A stretch of 64,000 nucleotides of DNA from Nemania diffusa (GCA_038501195.1 JBBPUQ010000004.1:124001-188000); one strand, 5' to 3'; counted from the first letter of the stretch, positions 12,801-25,160 are shown. Numbers and translations: made by a program. The notes: generated by a model from the letters alone, not told the origin.

Positions 12801-15308
12801 AGGGAAGATCTCACAAATCTAGACGACGCAACGCGACAGCAACTATTTTATTACAGACAAACTGTCAACTCGACTCTCCGAGACACAATCCCACTCCCGT
12901 TAGCTTATGTCCCCGTCCGACAACTACCCCTAACGCCCTCATTAAGGGTAGATAGGCGAGGTCTTCAAAAGCTTATTGCGGGCCTATCGCGGCAACAACT
13001 ACTAGCCTTAGCCGATGTCGAAGATCCGCATGGTATGCAGTCCACGGACCTCCAGCCATGGCCTTTGACACAGGCGGAGCAGCAGATGCGGGCTCTCTGG
13101 GCTAAAGTTTTGAGCATCGAGGACCAAACATCCATCACGGCAAATGATGGGTTCATGACGCTCGGCGGCGACATTGTGACGGCCCACAGTTTGGTTGTCA
13201 TGTGTCGCCAACGGGGCATAGACATCTCCATCGTTCATGTTCTACAAAACGGCACCCTCTCCGAACTATGCAAAGGACTCACCAACTTCCAGGTGCCTAC
13301 GGTTGCGCCGGGTCAGGGAGACCCTGCCGGTGCATCAAACGCCTCGTCACAATCAACGGCGACAAAGCTCGGCTCCGACAGAAGCGTTATTGAAGACGTG
13401 GCAGAGGCATCTTCCCTACAGACCATGTTCGTCGAGTCTGCGATGCTGCAAGCACGAGGCAACGTGTCCTACTTCATGCTCAATGCCACGGGGTACCTAG
13501 ATTGGCACAAACTCGAAAACGCGTGCTTCATGTTAACAAAGGCTCATCCCATACTACGCACGGCGTTCGTGTCCCACAGCCGCCAGGTTTACCAGACTGT
13601 TCTCCGGTCTTACCGACCCGAGTTTCTGCGGTACCAGTGCCAGAACTGGCGCTTGAACAATCTCGCCGTGAAGCTTGTCAAGAGAGACCAACCACTCCCC
13701 ATCGACTTCCGCCGCCCTGTCACCAAATTCTCCTTCCTCGACGCGGGCAAGAGCTCCATCCTAGTGATGCGGCTCTCTCGCGCCCAATACGACGATCTCT
13801 CCATCCCCATCTTAGTGCGCGACCTTGGCCGGTTCTATCGACAGACGGGCCCCGTCACGCAGAGCACCGGCTTCTGCGAGGTCATCAGAGCTGTGCGTTC
13901 CACATACGCCAGTGGGGCTACGGGCTATTGGCGCTCCCTTCTCGAAGGCGCGTCTATCACGCAGGTCGTTTCGCAGCCCTCGCTTCCCATCGCTAATTCG
14001 AGCCCGAAGACGCTCCAGCAGAAGATCCCCATCGGATCCTTACAGGACTTCGACGTACCTTTTGAATCTATCCTCAAAGGTGCGTGGTCCATCGTCCTGT
14101 CGAACCTATCTGGCACCGACGACGTCGTGTTTGGCCATATGGTCGAGGGCAGACATCTAAGCCTCGCCAACGGCCAGACTATCTCGAGCGTAGTCGGGCC
14201 TAAAGGCAACGTAATACCCGTACGGACACGCATACCGGATTTTCCCGTTGCCCCCCTCGAATATTTTAGAAACATACAAAGTCAATACGTCGCTAGCATT
14301 CCTTACGAAAACCTCCAAACGGCCGACGTCATCCATAACTGCACCGCCTGGCCATCCTGGACTCGCTTCAGCACCGTCGTCCACCACCAGAAACAGTCGG
14401 AGCGCTACAAGTTCCTCAACTTCACCATCGGCGAGGCCGCCTGCACGCTCGACCGGATGGGCCTGAGCCACGAGGACTCGGATGTCTTCGTGCAGACCAT
14501 CATGGCGGGGTCGAAGCAGGTCGAGGTGTCGGTGACGTTCTGCGAGAAGAAGATCCAGCCTTCCTTCGCCGACGACGTCCTACGGATGCTCTGCTCGACC
14601 ATCTCCACCCTCACGCGCCCCGACTTCGTCATGGTGCCCGTGGTGCTCAAGGGCCTCGGCGACAGCTACACGACGCCGCGCATCCCTCTCGCAGCGCCCA
14701 AGCGCGAGAGCAGCGTCCTATCCCCCGTGCTCTCCGTAGACCCGGACCACGCGCGCGCGGCCCACAGTGTCATCGCAACGGCCTGGGACGCCGTCCTCGG
14801 CACACAGGGCGTGCAGGTGGCGGACATCCGCTCGGTGCCCTTCTACGAGATCTGGGGCGCACATATGCCGGCGGCCGAGCTCGCGCGCTACTACACGCAG
14901 AAGGTGCCGCGGATCCCGGGGCTCGAGCAGAACGTGTACACGACCGAGGAGATCATCGACCACCCCACCATGAACCAACAGTACGAGCTCATCATCGCCA
15001 AACAACAGGAGACCCAGCTGCGGCGCGGCCGCAGCTTCCTCAAGCGCACGCCTTCGCGCAACCCCTCGTCCTCCACCTGGGGGAAGAACCTGAGGAAGCT
15101 GACTGTTGGCACAGGCGCCGCCGCGCTGAATGACCCCGCGGCGAACAGCCTCTCGGCGCCCCCGCGGCTTCACGCGCATCGCGGCCTCACGCCCCACGGG
15201 AAGGACTCGCTGGAGTCGCTCTCGACGTTTAGCAGTACGATTGATGATCGCGAGGGCCTCACGCCGCCTACGTCTGCCGACGGGGCGCATAAGAAGGCCT
15301 TTTATTAG
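6875..15308 (+). CDS. NRPS-derived giant protein with inactivated carrier and condensation domains (pseudo-NRPS)
   Basis: Exons 6875-10333, 10462-11579 and 11651-15308 give 2744 aa. The order seen is: disordered N-terminus (1 to about 320; poly-Gln, an acidic run, an NPNQ repeat); C-terminal piece of an adenylation domain (about 325-430); carrier 1 (LGGDT, Thr484 for Ser); epimerization-type domain (HHLVVDLKSW at 672-681, TVGWFT at 818-823); condensation 1 (SQAICD, Gln1149 for the second His, Asp1153 kept); degenerate adenylation (TSPKSCKAV at 1606 in place of TSGTTGxPKG, TGR at 1832 in place of TGD, Arg1958 for the A10 Lys); carrier 2 (LGGDI, Ile2034); condensation 2 (SRAQYDD, Arg2236 for His); carrier 3 (FYEIWGAHM, His2597); basic Ser-rich tail. 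NRPSs build peptides on phosphopantetheinylated carriers, and none of the three carriers here can be charged at the usual site. No tailoring genes lie nearby. The family is certain; loss of synthetase activity is inferred from motifs. Confidence 0.9.
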
Positions 15309-16163
15309 GGAGTGCGATGGATTATAATTTGGGGGTTTTTTTAACAAGCTAAAAGGCAGAGAGTAGCGAAGGTTTTTTTTTTTACTGCTTCCATCCCCGT
15401 TCAAAGGGTTTATGGTAGCCAATGTTTTGCTTTCTTCTCACGATATACCTAGACACAACGACTCATGGAAACGAACTCGCAAAGCATATTTAGGTTGATA
15501 TGGATTCCGGAACGCATAGAAGCAAGGCGAAAAAGGGGGGCTGCAGGTTTTTGTTTCTGTTCGGGTTTGCTTGTTAGCGGTCGGTTGTTGGTCTATTCTA
15601 CTCAAAACTTTAAAAGCAGAGCCCCCGCCCGCAAAACCTTAGTTTGGTCGGGGATTTGGTTCCTTCCCGCTATTCCTTCACTTCTATGATACCCGTTAGC
15701 TCGTTGGCTTAAATAGATAGATGTCGTGGGCCGCTCGGTGAGGCGGAGTTTGTGTGCGTCATGGTGCATCGGGAGTAATATCATTTTTTGAATAGATAGA
15801 TCTACGAAGAAGCAAATTTACAATTATCTGTCTTTCGTCCATGCTCCTTGCTATAACAAGCATTTTCTAGTGAACGAGACGGATATAAGAGAGGTCCTCG
15901 CCACTCTTAGTAGAGAAGGACTAGACTACCTACCTTGGCAGCTAGGGCAACAGAACGACGGGGCCTCATTAGGAATATGTGCTGTGTCTCAACCGGAACA
16001 AGGACTTCGTATTTTATTCCAGCTGGAACTAACTAGACGCTACATTTTTATACTTAGATTATAGGGAGTAGATACCGATAAGTCGACACCCGCAATGTTC
16101 CCTACACAACGAAAGGAGAGGCAAAGCTCAGTAGTTGGAGATATCTATATCATCTAATTTCCA
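15309..16163. other. Intergenic, nothing recognised
   Basis: Downstream of the pseudo-NRPS stop there is a T-rich stretch near 15338-15382 that could serve 3'-end formation. The remaining sequence shows only short chance reading frames and no splice-supported coding pattern. Confidence 0.5.
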
Positions 16164-16733
16164 TCAGAGACTAGATATATAGGACGTGTTGTATTGATGC
16201 CGGGCTGTAATTAACATGGGGGCAATAACTAAGTCTTCTTCCTCAACCTTCTTGCCATTGTTCTGCCGAATTTCGGCCTCCCTAACAAGCTGTTCGCTGC
16301 GGACTTTCTTCCGCATTTGTAAGTCTTGACTATGATGTGAGAAATAAAACACTCTGTTAGCATGTCCCACCCTCCCCAGATGAAAGAGAGAAGAAATAAG
16401 GGTAGGTGATGGGTTCTGTTCTTTCATTTGGAAATATTAAAATTTACTTACTTACCGATAAGAAGCCAATAAAGCTGACATGCGTCCCTTGTCTTTGACA
16501 TGGAGACACAGAGGCCTCGAACGATAGATGTTCCGCTGACACTCCTCCTCGGCTTTCTGGCAAGCTTTGCACTCGGCGCAATTATCGTCGGTTTCGATCA
16601 CGTAGCCATCTACATGCTCCATCGCGCAGGGCATTCCTGCCAGGCTTGCGCGACAGGGGACGATGTAGACTTTGCGATCGAATTCTCGGGAGCAAACGTA
16701 GCAGTGATGAAACCCGACTTTCGACCAACACAT
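16164..16733 (-). CDS. Small Cys-rich hypothetical protein, spliced
   Basis: Two exons on the minus strand, 16733-16456 and 16329-16164. The 126-nt intron has a strong GTAAGT donor and a TAG acceptor, and the split Arg codon joins in frame, giving 147 aa. The first exon is rich in Cys and His: HHCYVC near residue 9, then C27, C36 and a CAECKACQ stretch near 52-58. This could bind zinc or form disulfides, but there is no signal peptide. The second exon is charged (KKVEEED). I do not recognise the family. The Met start is the first in frame, and an upstream exon cannot be excluded. Support comes only from the clean splice and a composition unlike random sequence. Confidence 0.5.
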
Positions 16734-18027
16734 GGCTCTGCTTGTTTGCTGGTAATTGTGTCAAGGTGGATAGCTCGGGTATAGTGGCGTTAGCTTTCCT
16801 TCCGCTTATATGTATATGGATCGTATTCCTATCGAAAACCCTAAAAGGCGAAAGACTCGGAGTGCGTAATCGACAGGTGCAAAATACAGGGTCCTAAACA
16901 ACGTAGGCGAGGTATTTGATCGGATCAAATCTGCCCTGGCCCTTAAAAGACGTAGTTAATACAATCTCCAATCTACCTGACCAGTGTTGAGTGCCATTAG
17001 GCGGGCGCGGCTAGTTTTTATTCTACGCGAATCTTCTTTGTTTCTTTGAAGCTATTGTGTTTCATAAAAACAAGGGGAGTTCTAATTGTTCAAACAGGAC
17101 CAAAGGAATAGAAGTGATCGAACTATATGATTTGTTGGTTCGTTATTTATCTTTTACCGTAGACAACAATGACATTATTTGTTGTTTTTGTATTTGATGT
17201 TTGATCACGACAATCAGTAGCGGTGCAAATCGGATGTGTAGGTATCTATGCTTACCTGTCTAGTTCAACATAAGTAATTAAATTCATTGAGACCGCCTCT
17301 CGTTGTAGAGAGGCTTTACTCTGTAATTGCCCCTTTTCCTGGGGAAAAATACTCGATCCGCAGTTTTGAAGGGTCTCAAGGCAGTGTTTCTGAGTTGAGC
17401 CGGGTGCTTTGATGGTCCTGATGCTGCCTAATAGAACAGAAAAATATGAGGGTAGATAAACAGATAAAATGGATCTGAAGAGAAGTTAGATGTACATCAT
17501 GGCAAAGATTTCTAGGTGCGATTTTGCAATTCTTTGGAGCGTGCCATCAGTATTTACAACTAGAGAATGAAGAATAATATTTCGTGAAAACAAAGAGGAT
17601 AAGGTATACCTAGATTTCATTTCCCATCACGACATAGTATCGCCATTTATCTTTGCTTCTGAGTCTATAGTAGTATAACAAAGTATTAATAATCTATGTA
17701 AGCTTATCTAACAGGCGTCTTAACTCTAGAGCCCTTAAACTTGAGAAAATAAGACGACTACTAGCTAGAAGAGCTGGGTCGTGAGCGACGCATTACGGTG
17801 CATAGATTTCTTTATCGACGGCATGTTGTTATTAGCTAGTGTAGCTTTGGACCGCTTTGTCCCAAGATGGTGTTAATGAACACCGACTCCTCCCCACGCT
17901 TCATTAAGAAACGCCCCTCATAGGATTTCTCTGTAATTAGAGACGCCTCCAGAAATTGAACATCACCTCTCGTGCCCGGATTGTAGATAGACATGTCAGT
18001 CATCGTTGTGAAGGACTCTAATCCACG
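16734..18027. other. Intergenic, AT-rich, no gene seen
   Basis: About 1.3 kb between divergently oriented small genes. It is mostly AT-rich, with no splice-supported exon, RNA gene or repeat structure that I can support. It presumably holds promoters for both neighbours. Confidence 0.5.
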
Positions 18028-18773
18028 ATGAGTATACGTCATACTTCTCAAGAGGCCGCTTCGCGCTCGGTAGTACCTGATATTACTATTAGTTCCTTTG
18101 GAGCGGCGGACGGCATCGAGTCCTCCCGCCCTAGGTTCTCATATGGCGTGCAACTAGGCCGCGCGAGCCCCGACGTAGACGAACATGAAGATGCCAATTC
18201 TGCTGAAGCCGCGGACTGGTTGATGGAAGCCACGGTCGATCTTGGCCAAGACTTAGACACGTCGAAGAAGGAACTGGATCTCATCAAATTCATCCTCGAG
18301 GAAATGGAGCTACGGCCAAGGCCCGGGCGTAGGTCTCACCGCAGCCGAGAAGGGCAGGTTAAGCTCATGAGGGCGTGCCGGGAGTATTCCAGCTCCCGTT
18401 GCCATATGCTGCGAGAACGGCTCCGCCAAGTGCAGTTCTGGGCTCATGGGAGGATGATGGGACACCAAGTGCCGGAAAAGGCGCCAGACGAGGTCAGTTG
18501 CTTGTTTGCTCGGCGTATCATAACATTTTGAACAATTCTCCTGCATCCAGAAAAGAGGCTCAAGCATCACAGCTAATGCTAACTGTGCTCTGAAAGTGGC
18601 GATCGGTAGATATTCAATGGCGAACGTGGCTAAACGAGCATGCAAGCAGCCATGTTAGCGGCAGCCGAGTACCACCTCTCGAGAGCTCGTCGGACCCATC
18701 GGACGTGGCTGGGGGAATTTGGGGCCCGTTACCTCATATTCTTAGTGCTGATGTCTGGTTGAAGGATCTATGA
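18028..18773 (+). CDS. Hypothetical protein, two exons
   Basis: Exons 18028-18492 and 18597-18773 give 213 aa. The 104-nt GT-AG intron falls on a codon boundary. The second exon encodes a Trp-rich stretch (WRSVDIQWRTWLNEH) and ends WGPLPHILSADVWLKDL, which looks strongly protein-like. The N-terminal 60 residues are Ser-rich and probably disordered. The middle (residues about 62-140) is predicted helical and charged, ending in CREYSSSRCHMLRERLRQVQ. No signal peptide or membrane segment is visible. I do not recognise a family; it may be a lineage-restricted fungal protein. Confidence 0.62.
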
Positions 18774-21700
18774 AGTGAGCAAGGTACATAGGATGATGAT
18801 GAGGCCATAGAGTAGATGTATTAGCTTCTAAAAGCTGTATGACTATATTCTAATATAACGTGGTGGCGTTTGAGATCTTCAAGAACTACCTATGTAGATC
18901 GACCAGCTGAGGTAGTCTACTTTCGTGTTGCATAACCCTGCTATGGTAGAGATAATAAAAGGCAAGCCGTAATAGTAACAATAGCCTTCCTTCCTTCCTC
19001 CCTCAACGGAAATGGTGAGGCTTAATGGCTGAACAACCCCGAAAGATTTAGCATATTCGATATAAAAAAAAGACTAGATGGTGAGCCAGAATTCAGTCAA
19101 TACAATCAGCATAGTGAGTCGTCCTCACCTGCCCACGGCCCCAAGGCTTATGCAAGCGGTGATCTAGCGTCCTCACAACAAGTGCCGCAAGATGCAAAAG
19201 AATTCATTCCAACAGCTAACGATGGGAAGAGTATAGGTAGTGCGCCTACAGTACCTGCGCGCATCCCTTCGTCGGCGGCGCCGCCGTTGGTAGTCAAGGA
19301 CCGATGCATCGGGTAGTTTCGCCGCACGTACAAGTTAGTGCAATCATGCGTTTAAGTCTTGAAGCAAGGTACGCACAGTGGCTTAAGAGGGCTCTGGCAT
19401 TCCCGGGCTTGAAGCATTTGATTCGCTAATATCCCGTATGCTGTGCCGCATGCCATGATACACAACATGATATTATCAAATAGAATTACCCACTAGGATT
19501 CTAAGTATTCGGCGGCTCGGTGGTGCCCGCGGACTAGTGCATAGTGCTGGCAGTCTACTGCGTACAAGTGTACTTAAGTATCTAGTATGTCTATGTAAGT
19601 AAATAATAACATCAGGGTAGCCAGCCTGCCTACATAAACTACCCTTTGAAAATGATAGCTTCATAGAGAATGACAGCCACATATAACATACATACAATGC
19701 TGCAGGTGTGATTGTCAAGCTTGCTTGCCTGCCTAGACTTGTTATCGCCAATGCTGACCACAGGGATATCAAGGATACCTTACCTACCTGATCCAGCCGT
19801 CTTGGGTATCATGACCAAGACAATAGCCGGACCGACAAGAAACTGGATACATTATAGTACCATCCCATACCTACAAGCTACGAACCCCTGAATTTTTAGG
19901 ACCTTTACAAAAGTATTTACCAAGATAGCAACAAATTAGTCTAGCAGCCCTACAATAAGGTTTACACATAGGATACTGTAATCAGAGCACTATCTATCTA
20001 CTAAATCGTGTTAGTACATGTATGCGCTGAATCTCCATTTATATAAATGCATTAACAATAAAATCTCGTGGTCATACGTATGTAGGTAGTAGTTTATATA
20101 CCTAAAGTACTCTGTATGCTGGTACATATCTGGACCGAGCAGTGCATGGTCTTTTGATGGTCCTAACCAAGGGCCTGGGATGGTGGGTGTCAGCGGCGCC
20201 ACTATGCACGCGAGCGAGCAACGTCTTTTCTGGAGCTTTTGACAGTTCGAACCGCTCCTCTAACATTTACATAATAAGAGCCTACCCCGCGACGCTTCCA
20301 GCAGCACGTCTAGGTGCCCCGTTTGCCTCGGCGAATAATGCTCTGAGCAAACAGCCAGTCTCCTCTCCGCAGTAAGTCAGCTGAGGCACTATTACGTACG
20401 AATAACTGGCATTCCCCTTATTCTGGGTAGATTTCGCGGAGTTCGTGGGCCTCATCCCCATTCTGGGGCTCTGCACTAGGTAGCCTAGATATCTATGCGT
20501 ACAGAACGTCTTGGAAGAAATACACGCTAGCGCTTACTGCGTGATCCTGGCCCAAACGTTCACTTGTGGTGGTTTCTGTCGGTTCACTACCCCGAAATGT
20601 TTACCGGGCTTTTGCACTACGGAACACATGCCATATAAACACACATACTTACGTACACACATAGGTAGGTACGTATCCGTCGTTTTACTATGTAGGTCCT
20701 TATGTGGCGGGTGTGTTGGTTAGTTTTCATATGATTGGTGTGTAAGGCGGATGTCCCGGGTATCCTGGGCGTATTCTGCACGTACGGATATGTGTTGTGT
20801 GTAGGTACAGAGTAGGCATTCAGGAATCAAACCCTGCCCACAGCAGATACTACATACAGTACAGCGTAAGTAGGCACTGCTGTGCCTACGTATCACTACG
20901 TATGTGTACAGCAACAAATGCGGTCGCAGCCGTTACACTACGGATGTCCTACCCTGTCCCACTCGACGGCGTTATTGGCTTAGTTATTCACTCTGCCGGA
21001 TTGCCGGTTACGCCGATGGCCACAGGTCACCCTTCCTCACGACGATAGCTTCGTATGGTCGGGGCTGCTTCGGGTGGTCCACAGCATCTTTCCAGAAGGC
21101 TTCCTTGGAATTCCTCCTTTCTGCCTAGTCTGACTATCGGCGTATCTTAGCCCCAAATGGAAGGTGTTTCAGCACCATAGCCGACACGGAGGTGGCACTA
21201 GTATCCTTGATGCTGCAAGCCGTGCGGAGAATTTGGAAAGTCTCTAGAAGTTCTCCCGCAGTGGCTTCAGCCAAACTAACCATGTGCCAAGTGCCAAGTT
21301 GCTCTATGCGTACTTTATGTGTTATACTGCCGAGACGCTAAAGGGAGTGGTAAAGGCATGTGTAATTTTGAGAAGTTAAAAACGATGTCTTGGATGATTA
21401 TGTATGCGTAGTAGTGGAAAATGAGAATCAGCTTCGCCGTTCCGCGCAGTGTTTCCTTCACGCCGCCATCACCACACCACCTACAGCTTATTATGCTACC
21501 AGATGAGAGCTGAGCCTTGCTAGCACATTAGCGTCCATAGCTATGCTACCAGAGATCATCATTCACGGCTGCGCCATCGTGTAGCACTGTGTCCATCTCT
21601 ATGTACGTACTTACGCATACATAGCCATGTGCAGCCTGACTACCTCTGTCGCCACGTGCAAGGCATGCAATCTTGGTTCTGCGTATGTCATCACGATTTA

Positions 21701-23129
21701 ACCTCGAGCGACTACGCATATATAGGATGCCTGCATTGTATGTCTACATAGAGAATACATGGTATGGACGCAAGCGTCGTCAGCTTCGCAGTCAACGTTG
21801 GATGTTGCTGCGAATGGGGCGCCGCATGCCCCAACATATGATGCTGTAAAACGACCGGCGTTCATGATCGCGGATGATCAGTTACGATAGGTATCAGTGC
21901 ACTTTCAGCAGGCTACACTACATACAGGTAGCTTGTCTAACTGTCATTCTTCTCTTATCTGTCGCTGTGGAACTAGTTAGTACAACATATGTGTCTGCTC
22001 ACAGACACTAAGAGAACCAAACCACTGCCCAATTAAGAAACAATCTACCCACAGTAGACGTTGTTTTGGTTTGCGTCGTGGTGCTACTAGACTAACTCGC
22101 TGCCAACTTGCACTAGGTGTATAACGATGTCTTAACAGACCCTTGGCTATGGTCTTGGAAGCGCCACGGCGTACGTGCCCAAGCCTTCGGAGTTGAGTTG
22201 ATTAGTGGCCATACTACTCCCTCTTCTCCGGGAAGCCCCGAGACAATACTCTATGCGTATACCTATTGGGTATTCTGTAGTTAATTATAAAACTAGGTGG
22301 TTGTAAGACCTACATAGTATTGTTAGCATGCTGTATGCTGTATATTCCACTAAATATCCTTTATGGTTTACTGTAGCTTTACACTAAAGTATCTTGCTAT
22401 AAGCACCCAGATCCATCCCAAGCCTCTACATTTATGTAGTTGCTTGTAGTATCTCTGTAGTATTTGGTAGTTATTGCTGACATGTAGCTAACCCGAAAGG
22501 ATGGACTCCAATGATGGAGCTTCCCTGATACCTACAGTATTCTACCGTAGGTGTATGTACAAGTATGTAGTGTCGAGTCCTCCTCCGAACCGATTCGGTG
22601 ATGATCGGCATTGCAATCACACGACCCTAGCTTTACAGTATTAGCTTACCAGCACTGCCAAGCTTGGTCTCGCCACTCCTTGCATGCTCTACCCATTCAG
22701 AGCCCTCAGTGAGCGGGATCGCTGATCCCCCACCTCGCATTTGCTCCCTGTCCTTGCCCAACAGAATGGGGCGGTACAGTATGATCCTCCCGAGATGCAC
22801 GGTATCGACCGTTGCTCACTCACTCACTTATCTCGCTACTCTGTACTTGCATGCCTGTACAGTACCGTAGGCAGGTAGATGGGATAAAAGGGTGTCGCAT
22901 GCGCTCCCCTCGCGCATTGTTCGTTGCTTGTCTTGGATTACTTTTTTTATCCCTTCGTTTCCCATTCTTACGCTGCGGGGTGTCGAGTCTGTTTGACTGG
23001 ACTCTACGAATCCCCTGAAAGGGCCAGCAGCCAACAATCTCTTTATAGCTTCACTTATTGTCGACCTTGGTCTTTATTTGCCTCCTCTTCATCCCTCCCC
23101 GTCTGCTTACAATAATCCCGTCGCCGACC
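18774..23129. other. Long intergenic region (4.4 kb), no gene seen
   Basis: No exon chain with plausible splicing was found on either strand; reading frames are short and of non-protein-like composition. Scattered TACC/TAGG and TACATA motifs occur (for example 20640-20700). The last 250 bases before the permease start are C/T-rich (CTCACTCACTCACTT near 22815), as in fungal core promoters. Confidence 0.5.
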
Positions 23130-25160
23130 ATGTCGAGTAAGGACGAGAAGGAGGGTAACTCCCCTCCGTCCTACAGCGCCGCCGAGGCCAACCAACCCGG
23201 CGCTGTACGCGACAATAACTTCTATACCCGAAATGGCTTGAACATGGAGTCGTTCAAGATGCGTGACTATGGCAAGGGAGTCGTCGAGCTTGATCGTAGC
23301 ATGAAACCCCGACACTTGCACATGATCGCCATTGGAGGTTCCATCGGTGCTGGTTTCTTTGTCGGTTCTGGTAGTGCGTTAAGCACTGGTGTACGTATAT
23401 ACAATAGCTTTATTACACGATCTCGGTCATGTCGAATGCGCCTATTCAGCTATCTGACTTGCGGACGTGAGTTAACGTGAGACTTCTGCTATAGGGCCCT
23501 GGTTTTCTCCTGATCGATTTCATTATTATTGGTATCATGATGTTCAACGTCGGTATGTCTTCATCACCTCTTACAGTCCTTCCTCGCTGGTTTGACCCTG
23601 ACCACGCTGCTCTATGCCCGTGCGCCCGTGATCATCTCGATGCTGACTTGCCTCGATAGTCTATGCCCTTGGTGAACTTGCTGTCATGTACCCTATCTCT
23701 GGTGGTTTCTACCTATACGCTTCTCGCTTCATCGACCCTTCGTGGGGTTTCGCCATCGGCTGGAATTACGTTGCGCAGTGGGCTGTCGTTGTACCTCTGG
23801 AATTGACAGTGTGCTCCATCTCAATTTCGTATTGGAACGCAGAAATTAGCCCTGCCGTATGGATTACTATCTTCTGGGTCTTTATCATCGGTGTCAACAT
23901 CTTCGGCACTCTCGGCTACGCTGAGGAGGAGTTCTGGTCAGCATTGATCAAGCTGAGCGCGACAGTTATTTTCATCATCATTTCGTTCGTCTTGGTCCTC
24001 GGTGGTGGCCCCTCCACCGGCCGGTACAGCGAATATTATGGCGCACGACTGTGGTATGAGCCTGGTGCATTTGCCAATGGCTTCAAGGGTTTCTGCTCCG
24101 TCTTCGTTACTGCCGCCTTCGCCTTCAGTGGAACAGAGCTTGTTGGTCTAGCTGCTGCCGAGGCTACTAATCCCACGAAGTCCTTGCCTAGCGCCATTAA
24201 GCAGGTGTTCTGGCGTATCACTTTGTAAGCATCCCCATGCACACGTCTCCCCAGGTTTGTGTGCACATCTAACGAAATGATGGTAACAGGTTCTACATCC
24301 TCGGCTTGCTCTTCGTTGGTCTGCTTATTCCTTACAACGATGAGCATCTACTTGGCGCTAGCAACGACGATGTCCATGCCTCGCCCTTCGTGCTAGTCGG
24401 ACAGTATGCCGGGCTTTATGGTTTTAATCACTTCATGAATGTGGTCATTTTGGTTTCCGTCATCTCTATCAGTGTGTCTGGTGTCTACGGTGGCAGCCGT
24501 ACCCTGACAGCTTTGGCTCAGGAGGGTTATGCACCCAAGGCCTTCACCTATGTGGACAAGAGTGGCCGACCCCTCTTCTCGGTCATCGCTATCCTGCTCT
24601 TCGGTGCTCTCGCCTACGTTGACTTGGCTTCCAGCGGTCAGACTGTCTTCTCCTGGTTACAGGCTCTGTCTGGTCTCGCTGCTTTGTTCACTTGGGGCTC
24701 GATCTGCCTTGCCCATATCCGTTTCCGCCACGCGTGGGCTTATCATGGCCACAGTCTCGACGAGATTCCATTCAAGGCTGTCGGAGGTGTTTGGGGATCA
24801 TACCTCGGCATAATCCTTATTTTCTTGGTCCTACTTGCTCAAGTAAGTCTACTCCTTTCTCCTCGCAGCTAACTAAACTTGCGCCTTACTAACGACCTCT
24901 CCTAGTTCTACGTAGCTATTTCGCCCATTGGAAAGAGAGTTGGCGATGCCGAGAGCTTTTTCAATACCTACCTCGCACTTCCTGTTGTTCTCGCGTTCTG
25001 GCTTGCCGGTTTGGCGTGGAAGCGAAAGGGCTGGATTCGCACTGCTGATATGGACGTGGATTCTGGTCGCCGTGAACACAACTGGGATGAGATCAATGCT
25101 TGGCGCCAGCAGCTTGCCGCGATGCCTGCTTGGAAACGCCTCTACCATACCATATTCTAA
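23130..25160 (+). CDS. Amino-acid permease (APC superfamily, fungal YAT/Gap1-type)
   Basis: Five exons, 23130-23390, 23495-23552, 23660-24224, 24290-24842 and 24906-25160, give 563 aa. All junctions are GT-AG and in frame. A hydrophilic N-terminus is followed by the family hallmark at the first membrane segment, [20 protein letters not shown], and then about twelve hydrophobic segments. [17 protein letters not shown], the conserved mid-protein motif, lies near residue 225-240. These permeases are plasma-membrane proton symporters for amino acids. The sequence resembles INDA1/Gap1-like carriers but substrate range cannot be read from it. The hydrophilic C-terminus ends [10 protein letters not shown]. 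No neighbouring gene suggests a dedicated pathway. Confidence 0.93.

Noticed and set aside
6875..15308. Assignment of the NRPS-like gene as an extracellular siderophore synthetase (NPS6/SidD type)
   Set aside because: Those carry functional carriers and, as far as I recall, no epimerization domain; here all carriers lack serine and an epimerization-type domain is present, with no siderophore genes nearby.
14718..15422. 234-codon open frame on the minus strand at the 3' end of the pseudo-NRPS
   Set aside because: Arg/Gly-rich antisense shadow of the real coding strand.
20240..20260. B-box-like AGTTCGAACC on the plus strand
   Set aside because: No A-box at the right distance and no cloverleaf.
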